A DNA stretch of 7,730 nucleotides from an uncultured Lachnospiraceae bacterium. GTDB lineage: Bacteria > Bacillota > Clostridia > Lachnospirales > Lachnospiraceae. The first letter of the stretch is position 1, and each line of letters starts with the position of its first letter. The stretch spans positions 1 to 7,730 of the forward strand of contig CADCQU010000113.1 in NCBI GenBank assembly GCA_902803635.1, in the 5' to 3' direction. The notes beneath the pieces were generated by a model that was not told the origin of the DNA, did no database searches, and was given only the letters and a program-made list of their open reading frames with translations. Of this stretch, positions 1 to 5,369 are shown piece after piece. The translations under genes were made by a program, and so were the position numbers.

Positions 1-87
1 GGATTCTTCGTCGCTTTTCATTTTTCCCCCATCGCCGTAGGCGATTCGATTCTGGGATGTCCGAAGGACGCGCTCCTCAGAATGACA
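1..87 (-). repeat. 87-bp dispersed repeat, left copy (inverted partner at 7644-7730)
   Basis: These 87 bases are the exact reverse complement of 7644-7730; I checked them in blocks of ten and found no mismatch until base 88. The copy holds two hairpins. One is 31-45, stem ATCGCC/GGCGAT with loop GTA. The other is 49-83, outer stem ATTCTG/CAGAAT, then GGA/TCC, and an inner GTCC-GAA-GGAC at 59-69. It is given minus strand because on that strand it follows the minus-strand gene ending at 253 and reads from TGTCATTCTGAG to CGAAGAATCC. No reading frame in it looks like a protein. From memory, intergenic repeats with GTCATTCTGAG...GAAGAATCC ends occur in many genomes; I cannot confirm the family here. 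The window starts exactly at its edge, so the true outer border is unknown. Confidence 0.93.
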
Positions 88-252
88 GAAAACGTGACTT
101 TGTGGATCAACCGTACAGGTAGAGTTTTTTCCTTTATCTTGGCGCGCAGAAGGCAGCCGTGCCTTCTCCTCCGACAGAAATGTCTTTGGAGTGGCTTCAA
201 GGGTAGCGGGCATTCTTCATTTCAAATGGGGTTGGTTGACCGGAACCCCCGT
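88..252. other. Intergenic 3' region of the secreted protein gene
   Basis: No gene is supported here. Bases 88-120 resemble the corresponding flank of the right-hand repeat, including AACCGTACAGGT at 109-120 against AACCGTACAGTT (complement of 7610-7621), so the repeat unit is probably about 120 bp with a variable inner part. The rest contains the hairpin at 148-167. No clear intrinsic terminator with a T-run was found for the minus-strand gene. Confidence 0.6.
148..167. repeat. Perfect 8-bp-stem hairpin downstream of the secreted protein gene
   Basis: AGGCA-type inverted repeat: AGAAGGCA at 148-155, loop GCCG at 156-159, TGCCTTCT at 160-167. It lies 86 bases beyond the stop codon of the minus-strand gene. 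Read on the minus strand it is followed by a purine-rich stretch, not a T-run, so it is not a standard intrinsic terminator. It could be a 3'-end RNA stabiliser, a Rho-associated structure or another small palindromic repeat. The structure is certain; the role is unknown. Confidence 0.6.
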
Positions 253-2397
253 TTAGGCCGCCTGGGTTTCCAGGACATTTTTGTACGCGACAGCCGCCGT
301 GTAGTAGTCGTACAGGGCGCTCATGACATTTCTCGCGGGGTCATTTGCATCCATGCAGGTGTAGGCATAGGACAGCGTGGAGACGGACAACGTGGAATCA
401 CCGGTCGCGGTCGTAACGGTGATGGAGAACATTTGCCCGAGGAGGTGGGCGGCGATGCTGGAGATCGTGAGCCTATAGCGACCGTCCGAGGTCCTGGTGA
501 CTTTGAGCGGCGTCTCGGTCTCCCCGACAAGGAGCTTTGCGCTCAGCGTGCCTTTATAGTTATCCTGTGGCCGGAGGTACAGGTTGATCGCCGTGTCCGT
601 GTCGAGGGTGAGGGAGAGGCTGACCGATTGAAGGTCCGCCGCCTGCAGGCTTTTTTGCGTGGCAAATGCCAGAAGATCGTTCTGGGTGAGGCTGTAGCTT
701 TCCTTGTAGTATTTTTTCATGGCCACGTGGTCGGTTCCAAGCGTCCACGGCTTTTTCGAGTACTGCGAGAGGAAAAGCTGGGCGTGGTAGCCGTAGTCGT
801 TGATGGCCTGGATCAGGGTGCGGAGTTCTTCACCATTCGTTTCCGCGGAGGAGAGGAGCTGTGTGAGATAATCCTCCACCGTGTATTCGGAATCCTTCGT
901 ATATTCGGTCCCGTCGACCGTGTAATGGAAAATAGCCCGGATGGAGTCTGCCATTTCGATGGAGTTGACATGGCCGGTGAAGCCGTAGAGCCGCCCATCG
1001 CTGTTTCGGTGCTCCGGATCAAAGCGGTCGATCTCTGCATTTGCCGTGTCACCGTTGACGATGAATTCCATGTAGCTGTCCGTGTAATCGCAACCCGGGA
1101 TCTCCGGGAGCTTCAGGTAGAAATTGACACCAATCTGGCCGCTCAGAAGGAGGCTGTTCTTCACTAAGGAAGGCTCGTCGTCCGAAAAATCGTCGTAGTA
1201 GGAACGCACGTAGTCCGAGTTGGAGGTGGGGTAGGCCGTGGTAAATGTCTCGTCTTTATACTCCGGATCCTTGAAGTGGTCCCGGCCCATCGTATCCTCG
1301 CCCTTCAGGAAGTAATCCCAGCAGTAATAACTCGGATCGTAAGGGTTCGTGGGGTCGTCCCAGGTCACGTCCACATAATAGTATTGCCCGCCGAGTTTGA
1401 CGATGTTCCAGGCGTGCCTCTCGCTGCCTTCCTGGTTGACGGCTGTCCCCGTTATCACTCGCGCGTCAATTCCGGCTTCCAGGCACATGCTGTAGAAGAG
1501 AACCGCATACCCCTGGCAGACGGACGTATGGTCGATGAGCGCCCCGTAGGCGGTGTACTGAGTCTTGTAGGTTTCGTTCCCGAGGTGCTCGTAATCGTAG
1601 GTGACGTTTTGGCAAATGTAATCGTGGATGGCTTTCACTTTCTCGTAGTCCGATTTTCCGTCGAGGTCCAGGTCGCCCATCACTTCGCCAAGCTTCTCGG
1701 TCACGGCCTCCTCCTCTTCGGAGGTGGTGTAAAGCGTAAAATTATATTGGAGACACAAAGTGCCGGTCATTACATTATCGCGTACGGATAATCCTTTTGC
1801 CGCCCAATGAGATGAATAGCCACCAAACTGGTACGATAGATAGTCGCCTTCGTTGGGAAGTCCGGTGTGAGCCAGGGCTTCTCCCCTGATGGCTTGCACG
1901 GCAAAATCCGCAATATCATAGATTTCCTGTGGGTATTTATTTGAGGGAAAACTTAAAGCCAGTTTTATTTCGAACGTGCTTTCCCGCTGCAAGAGGTAGT
2001 CTCGAATGGTTTTTCCAATCTTGTCCGTACTATCGACCTCAGTGGAAGGCATTTTCTGTTCATACCATTCCCCGGTTCCGGCCAGCTTTTCCTCTGGGAC
2101 GATCGTATCTCCGGCAGGAGCGTAGGGGTTGGCCACGTAAGTGGTCGTCGGCCCGTCGAGTGACAGGGAATCCGGGAGGGCTGCGGAGGAATTGTCATTT
2201 GCGGAAGCGGATTCCTCCACGGCGGCCGCTCCGGCCATTGCGTCCATGCCGGTTGCTGCGTCCGCTTCGACTGCTGCGTCCGTGTCGATTGCTGCTTCCG
2301 CGCTTGCTGCTGCGTCTATGCCAGCCGCTGAAACTGCGGCCGGCCCCGTCACTGCCATGCAGACGGCTAACAGAATGCCAAGAATCTTTCTTTTCAT
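253..2397 (-). CDS. Secreted transglutaminase-like domain protein
   Basis: 714-aa exported protein. Residues 1-24 form a signal peptide (MKRK, hydrophobic core, VSA before AG), with cleavage likely after A24. Residues about 27-66 are an Ala/Asp-rich spacer of degenerate hexapeptides. A transglutaminase-like core spans about 250-350 with a visible Cys-His-Asp triad: C294 in SVCQGYA, H328 in RHAWN and D343 in YVDVTWDDP. A DLDLDGKSD stretch at 242-250 looks like an Asp-rich metal-binding loop. Residues about 415-545 and 590-708 are two related modules (LSGQIGVNFYL and DTDTAINLYLR, each followed by SDGR and a terminal helix) that I associate with uncharacterised Lachnospiraceae surface proteins. 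No LPXTG motif or C-terminal anchor is seen, so it is probably released or held non-covalently. The family includes both cross-linking enzymes and proteases, so the reaction cannot be assigned. The ATG has AGGAGG (2405-2410, complement) 7 bases upstream, which fixes the start. Confidence 0.9.
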   Translation of the reverse strand: MKRKILGILLAVCMAVTGPAAVSAAGIDAAASAEAAIDTDAAVEADAATGMDAMAGAAAVEESASANDNSSAALPDSLSLDGPTTTYVANPYAPAGDTIVPEEKLAGTGEWYEQKMPSTEVDSTDKIGKTIRDYLLQRESTFEIKLALSFPSNKYPQEIYDIADFAVQAIRGEALAHTGLPNEGDYLSYQFGGYSSHWAAKGLSVRDNVMTGTLCLQYNFTLYTTSEEEEAVTEKLGEVMGDLDLDGKSDYEKVKAIHDYICQNVTYDYEHLGNETYKTQYTAYGALIDHTSVCQGYAVLFYSMCLEAGIDARVITGTAVNQEGSERHAWNIVKLGGQYYYVDVTWDDPTNPYDPSYYCWDYFLKGEDTMGRDHFKDPEYKDETFTTAYPTSNSDYVRSYYDDFSDDEPSLVKNSLLLSGQIGVNFYLKLPEIPGCDYTDSYMEFIVNGDTANAEIDRFDPEHRNSDGRLYGFTGHVNSIEMADSIRAIFHYTVDGTEYTKDSEYTVEDYLTQLLSSAETNGEELRTLIQAINDYGYHAQLFLSQYSKKPWTLGTDHVAMKKYYKESYSLTQNDLLAFATQKSLQAADLQSVSLSLTLDTDTAINLYLRPQDNYKGTLSAKLLVGETETPLKVTRTSDGRYRLTISSIAAHLLGQMFSITVTTATGDSTLSVSTLSYAYTCMDANDPARNVMSALYDYYTAAVAYKNVLETQAA
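2219..2326 (-). repeat. Six degenerate 18-bp tandem units inside the secreted protein gene
   Basis: Units begin at 2219, 2237, 2255, 2273, 2291 and 2309. The clearest pair is GCTGCGTCCGCTTCGACT and GCTGCGTCCGTGTCGATT. On the coding strand each unit gives a hexapeptide of the form x-D/E-A-A/M-x-x (IDAAAS, AEAAID, TDAAVE, ADAATG, MDAMAG). It follows the signal peptide directly and probably forms a flexible spacer. The units are diverged, so recent slippage is not obvious. Confidence 0.75.
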
Positions 2398-2445
2398 AAG
2401 GAAACCTCCTTTTTGTGTGCTTGTCCGATGTGTTTCCTAACTCCC

Positions 2446-2474
2446 ATTATACCATACCTTCGTGGACTGGTCAC
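2446..2474 (-). promoter_or_regulatory. Probable sigma-A promoter of the secreted protein gene
   Basis: On the minus strand there is a perfect TATAAT at 2446-2451 (plus strand ATTATA). A weak -35, GTGACC (4 of 6), lies at 2469-2474 after a 17-base spacer. The start point would fall near 2439, giving a leader of about 40 bases with AGGAGG at 2405-2410. The -35 overlaps the space between two CGTGGAC direct repeats, which may matter for control. Confidence 0.65.
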
Positions 2475-2480
2475 GTGGAC
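2461..2480. promoter_or_regulatory. CGTGGAC direct repeat, possible operator
   Basis: CGTGGAC occurs at 2461-2467 and again at 2474-2480, a 13-base period, bracketing the presumed -35 box of the minus-strand promoter. Position and spacing would suit a dimeric activator or repressor, but no regulator gene is nearby and a chance repeat cannot be excluded. Confidence 0.3.
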
Positions 2481-2556
2481 ATTTTTAGAAATGGATGAGG
2501 TTATCGTGAGGAGGTGTTACGTTACAAGAAAATAGAGTAAGTTGACGCTCTTGCTG

Positions 2557-2586
2557 TTGACGGGAAGGGGAGAAGAGGAGTATATT
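2557..2586 (+). promoter_or_regulatory. Probable sigma-A promoter of the yhfC-like gene
   Basis: TTGACG at 2557-2562 (5 of 6) and TATATT at 2581-2586 (5 of 6) are separated by 18 bases. A second TTGACG at 2542-2547 is 33 bases from the -10 and is too far to act with it. The start point would be near 2593, leaving a 45-base leader with AGGAGG at 2624-2629, 8 bases before the ATG. Confidence 0.7.
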
Positions 2587-2637
2587 AGACAGTGATTAAA
2601 AAGTTTTTTAAATAGTTATGTTGAGGAGGAGAGGGAA

Positions 2638-3441
2638 ATGACGGGTACGGTTTCAACGGCATCTCTGGTGGGGATGGTGTTTACAATTTTCGTGAGCTTT
2701 GGTCTGCCAATTGCCGCTGCAATCTTTGCAAAAAGGAAGCTGAAGGCGAAGATGCTGCCGATTTTGATCGGAGCGGGGACATTTGTCGTATTCGCGCTCA
2801 TTCTGGAATCCGCTCTGCATTTGACAATGCAGAATGTCTTCGGTGAGCAGCTGCTCGGGAATGTCTGGTTTTACGCCCTATACGGGGGGCTGGCCGCGGG
2901 GCTTTTTGAGGAGACGGGCCGTTTTCTGGCCATGAAGCTCCTGATGAAAAAGACGTTGTGCAAGGAAAATGCGATTATGTACGGGGTTGGGCACGGAGGC
3001 ATCGAGTCCATCATGGTTGTCGGCCTGTCATACATTTCCAATCTCATTCTTTCCTTTATGATTAACGGGGGGCAGCTGGAGGCGATTCTCTCCGGTGTCG
3101 AAGAACCCCTACGTACCGAGGTGGAGGCACAGCTCTCCACGCTCTGGACGACCCCGGCCCTCGATTTCTATCTGGCCGGTGTGGAGCGGGCGGCTGCATT
3201 TGTCCTGCAGCTTTGTCTCTCGTACCTCGTGTACCGGGCAGTGCGGGAAGGGAAGGCGGTTTTCTATATTCTGGCGATGGCCATCCATTTTGCGGTGGAT
3301 GCGGGGACCGTCCTGCTTATGCAGGTGCTGCCGATTTATGCTGTCGAGGCGATTCTGGTGGTTGTGATTGTCGTCTTCTTGGTGGTTGTGGTGAAAGAGT
3401 ATAAGAAGGAAGCGGCGCCTGTGGGGGATGGGGAACGCTGA
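2638..3441 (+). CDS. YhfC-type glutamic intramembrane protease
   Basis: 267-aa integral membrane protein of the YhfC family, related to the CAAX/CPBP (Rce1-like) intramembrane proteases. Hydrophobic segments cover roughly 7-30, 39-63, 74-90, 115-145, 186-200, 207-232 and 236-252. Family signature residues are in order: EETGRF at 91-96 (E91, E92 and R95, the presumed catalytic glutamate motif), GVGHGGIES at 116-124 (H119, E123), VER at 182-184, and H217/D221 in AIHFAVDAG. The N-terminus starts directly in a membrane segment with no separate signal peptide, and the C-terminus is a short charged tail. The length is typical of the family as I recall it. The start is fixed by AGGAGG at 2624-2629. 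It is transcribed divergently from the secreted protein gene, has no obvious terminator of its own and may read into the tRNA gene. The substrate is unknown; processing of exported proteins is possible but only inferred. Confidence 0.87.
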   Translation: MTGTVSTASLVGMVFTIFVSFGLPIAAAIFAKRKLKAKMLPILIGAGTFVVFALILESALHLTMQNVFGEQLLGNVWFYALYGGLAAGLFEETGRFLAMKLLMKKTLCKENAIMYGVGHGGIESIMVVGLSYISNLILSFMINGGQLEAILSGVEEPLRTEVEAQLSTLWTTPALDFYLAGVERAAAFVLQLCLSYLVYRAVREGKAVFYILAMAIHFAVDAGTVLLMQVLPIYAVEAILVVVIVVFLVVVVKEYKKEAAPVGDGER

Positions 3442-3459
3442 AAAAAATAAAAAAGGGTA

Positions 3460-3488
3460 TTGACAGGAGAGCGAGGAGGGTGTAAAAT
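3460..3488 (+). promoter_or_regulatory. Promoter of tRNA-Gly
   Basis: Perfect TTGACA at 3460-3465, 17-base spacer, TAAAAT at 3483-3488 (5 of 6). The start point would be near 3495, giving a 5' leader of about 26 bases before the mature tRNA at 3521. The strength suits a stable RNA gene. Confidence 0.8.
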
Positions 3489-3520
3489 GCGTATTGTTGT
3501 TGAGGAAAGCAACAGCAAAT

Positions 3521-3592
3521 GCGCGAGTGGCTCAGCGGTGGAGCACCACCTTGCCAAGGTGGGGGTCGCGGGTTCGATCCCCGTCTCGCGCT
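3521..3592 (+). tRNA. tRNA-Gly (anticodon GCC)
   Basis: A 72-base cloverleaf. Acceptor stem GCGCGAG (3521-3527) pairs with CTCGCGC (3585-3591). The D stem is GCTC/GAGC with a 7-base loop. The anticodon stem CCACC/GGTGG holds loop TTGCCAA with anticodon GCC. The T arm is GCGGG-TTCGATC-CCCGT. The discriminator base is T3592, the usual U73 of bacterial glycine tRNAs. The 3' CCA is not encoded (CTTAAA follows), so it must be added by CCA-adding enzyme. The gene has its own promoter and terminator, so it is a single-gene unit, possibly with read-through from the gene before it. Confidence 0.97.
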
Positions 3593-3595
3593 CTT

Positions 3596-3639
3596 AAAAA
3601 ATTCCGGATTGACCAGAAGGCCGATTCGGGATTTTTTTT
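3596..3639 (+). terminator. Intrinsic terminator after tRNA-Gly
   Basis: A 13-bp stem pairs 3596-3608 (AAAAAATTCCGGA) with 3625-3637 (TTCGGGATTTTTT), with two G-T wobbles and a 16-base loop. It ends in a run of eight T at 3632-3639. It begins 4 bases after the mature tRNA end and separates the tRNA from murE. The A-run on the upstream arm could make it work in both directions, though no minus-strand gene needs it here. Confidence 0.88.
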
Positions 3640-3687
3640 ATTCTGCTTTTGGCCTCCACTTTTTTGCGGAATGTCCCTTTTCCGTAT

Positions 3688-3716
3688 TTGACGAAAGGCG
3701 GCAAATGGTTTACAAT
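3688..3716 (+). promoter_or_regulatory. Promoter of murE-priA
   Basis: TTGACG at 3688-3693 (5 of 6) and TACAAT at 3711-3716 (5 of 6) are separated by exactly 17 bases. The start point would be near 3723, about 37 bases before the murE ATG. The spacer contains one copy of the over-represented word GGCAAATG (3700-3707). Confidence 0.8.
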
Positions 3717-3726
3717 AGGGGATTAC

Positions 3727-3759
3727 AAGGAGGGACTGCGCTTTGCGCGGCCGAAGGGT
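3727..3759 (+). promoter_or_regulatory. Unusual murE leader: distant ribosome site and hairpin
   Basis: A strong ribosome site, AAGGAGGG, lies at 3727-3734, but the murE ATG supported by protein similarity is at 3760, a 25-base gap. Between them is a hairpin, stem CTGCGC/GCGCGG (3736-3741 with 3745-3750, one G-T wobble), loop TTT. Folding it would shorten the effective gap to about 10 bases. A second purine patch, GAAGGG at 3753-3758, is too close to the ATG to be a good site. An alternative reading is a TTG start at 3743 for an 18-codon leader peptide in another frame, ending at 3799 within murE. Confidence 0.5.
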
Positions 3760-5331
3760 ATGCGACTGTCGAAAGTATTGGAAAGATTGGAAGTTCTGAG
3801 GCTTTTTACGGCTGGGTCCGAAACGGAATTGGACCCGGAGATTTCCGCCGTGGTTTTTGACTCGCGGAAGGTGGTGCCGGGGTGCCTCTTTGTCTGTATT
3901 GTGGGAAACAACACGGACGGGCACAAATACATCCCGGACGTGGTCGCGGCCGGGGCGGCCGCCGTCCTCGTGGAGGCGGGGCATTTGCCGGAGCTGTTGC
4001 CGGAGGGGGCCGTCTATGCCGAGGTGGCAAATACCCGGCGGGGTCTTGCGCTGGCCTCGGCCGCGTGGTTCGGCTATCCGGCGGAGCATTTGCCGGTGAT
4101 CGGGATTACGGGGACGAAGGGGAAGACGACGACGACCTACATGGTGAAGGCCATCCTCGATGCCGCCGGGATTCCAACGGGCCTTATCGGGACGATTGAG
4201 ATTATCATAAAGGACGAGCATATCCACGCGACGCACACGACGCCGGAGTCCTATTTCGTGCAGGAGTACCTTGCGCGGATGCTGGCGGCGGGCTGCAAGT
4301 GCTGCGTGATGGAGGTGTCCTCGCAGGCACTCATGCTGGACCGTACGGCGGGGATTCCCTTCGAGATTGGCGTCTTTACGAACCTTGGCCGCGACCATAT
4401 CGGGAAGGGAGAGCACAAGGATTTCGAGGATTACCTGCACTGCAAGAGCCTTCTTTTCAAGCAGTGCAAGATTGGCCTCGTGAACCTGGACGACCCTTAC
4501 GTGCAGCGGATTCTGGAGAATGCCACCTGCCGCGTCGAGACCTTTGGCGTGGACAGCGAGGATGCAAATCTTCGCGCGACAAATATTGAGCATATCCACG
4601 AGCCTGGATACCTGGGGGTACGGTTTGAGGCGGTTGCAGGAAGCGTCCCAACGGCAGGATTGGCCGGGGATGCGGAAGAGTCGGCTTCGAAGGTGGCCGG
4701 GGATTCTTCGTCCGATTTCCATTTGTCGGTTACCCTGCAGATTCCGGGGAAGTTCTCCGTCTACAACGCCCTCACGGCTATTGGCATTTGCCGGCATTTT
4801 GGCGTTCCGGCGGATGTGATGAAGGAGGCTCTGGCAAATGCCCGCGTCCGGGGGCGTGTGGAGCTGGTTCCGGTTTCCGACAAATACACGCTCCTCATTG
4901 ATTACGCGCATAACGCGATGGCTCTGGAGAGCCTTCTGAAGACGCTCCGCGATTATCATCCGCACCGGCTGGTTTCGGTCTTTGGCTGCGGAGGAAACCG
5001 CGCGACTGACCGGCGTTTTAAGATGGGCGAGGTTTCCGGGAAGGAGGCGGATTTCACGATCATTACCTCCGACAACCCGCGCTTCGAGGAGCCGGAGGCC
5101 ATCATGGCGGACATCCGCACGGGCATGCAGAGGACGAACGGCAAGTTCATCGAGATCGTGGACCGCAAGGAAGCCATCGCCTACGCGATTGCCCACGGCG
5201 AGCCCGGCGACATCATCGTCATTGCCGGCAAGGGCCACGAGGACTACCAGGAGATTCGCGGCGTGAGGTATCCGATGGATGACCGGGAGCTGGTCCGGGA
5301 GATTCTGGAAGAAGGGAAGGCGCTTCTCTGA
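3760..5331 (+). CDS. murE: UDP-N-acetylmuramoyl-L-alanyl-D-glutamate--2,6-diaminopimelate ligase
   Basis: 523-aa cytoplasmic Mur ligase that adds meso-diaminopimelate to UDP-MurNAc-L-Ala-D-Glu using ATP, in peptidoglycan precursor synthesis. The N-terminal substrate domain contains FDSRKVVPGCLFVC. The ATP P-loop is GTKGKTT at 118-124. TTPES follows at about 164, then EVSSQAL, and K229 in HCKSLLF is the presumed carbamylated lysine. The C-terminal domain carries DYAHN at 381-385, where many MurE proteins have DYAHT, then GCGGNRATDRRFKMGE, the diaminopimelate motif DNPR at 438-441, and GKGHEDYQ near 491. The start MRLSKVLERLE fits the family N-terminus; an upstream TTG at 3649 in the same frame would lie before the promoter. 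Residues about 289-317 form an extra Ala/Ser/Asp-rich segment just before the IPGKFSVYNA motif. Its stop is 38 bases before priA, so the two are probably co-transcribed. Confidence 0.96.
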   Translation: MRLSKVLERLEVLRLFTAGSETELDPEISAVVFDSRKVVPGCLFVCIVGNNTDGHKYIPDVVAAGAAAVLVEAGHLPELLPEGAVYAEVANTRRGLALASAAWFGYPAEHLPVIGITGTKGKTTTTYMVKAILDAAGIPTGLIGTIEIIIKDEHIHATHTTPESYFVQEYLARMLAAGCKCCVMEVSSQALMLDRTAGIPFEIGVFTNLGRDHIGKGEHKDFEDYLHCKSLLFKQCKIGLVNLDDPYVQRILENATCRVETFGVDSEDANLRATNIEHIHEPGYLGVRFEAVAGSVPTAGLAGDAEESASKVAGDSSSDFHLSVTLQIPGKFSVYNALTAIGICRHFGVPADVMKEALANARVRGRVELVPVSDKYTLLIDYAHNAMALESLLKTLRDYHPHRLVSVFGCGGNRATDRRFKMGEVSGKEADFTIITSDNPRFEEPEAIMADIRTGMQRTNGKFIEIVDRKEAIAYAIAHGEPGDIIVIAGKGHEDYQEIRGVRYPMDDRELVREILEEGKALL

Positions 5332-5369
5332 GCGTCCGATGAAATCCGGAAAATTACGAGGGGGACGGC

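Noticed and set aside
18..200. A 60-codon minus-strand frame overlapping the left repeat.
   Set aside because: It runs through the hairpin repeat and the 148-167 palindrome, has no convincing ribosome site, and reads as non-coding sequence with runs of Arg and His.
82..1167. A 361-codon plus-strand frame opposite the secreted protein gene.
   Set aside because: It is antisense to a gene with signal peptide, catalytic triad and strong ribosome site, and shows no motif or ribosome site of its own.
3487..3597. A 36-codon frame starting at ATG 3487 with a good AGGAGG in front, running through the tRNA and ending just after it.
   Set aside because: It overlaps the whole tRNA-Gly gene and its C-terminal part (AGSIPVSR) is the usual translation of a tRNA T arm. 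The AGGAGG lies in the tRNA promoter spacer. It is most likely spurious.
3641..3687. Possible riboswitch or T-box before murE.
   Set aside because: Only about 37 bases lie between the predicted transcription start and the ATG, too short for a riboswitch, and no T-box sequence was seen.
3649..3759. A longer murE beginning at TTG 3649.
   Set aside because: The added residues lie upstream of and across the promoter at 3688-3716 and do not resemble a MurE N-terminus; ATG 3760 matches the family start.
3532..5238. A 568-codon open frame on the minus strand opposite murE and the tRNA.
   Set aside because: It is antisense to a clear murE and a clear tRNA, is rich in Arg and His as expected of a shadow frame in GC-rich DNA, and has no recognisable domain.
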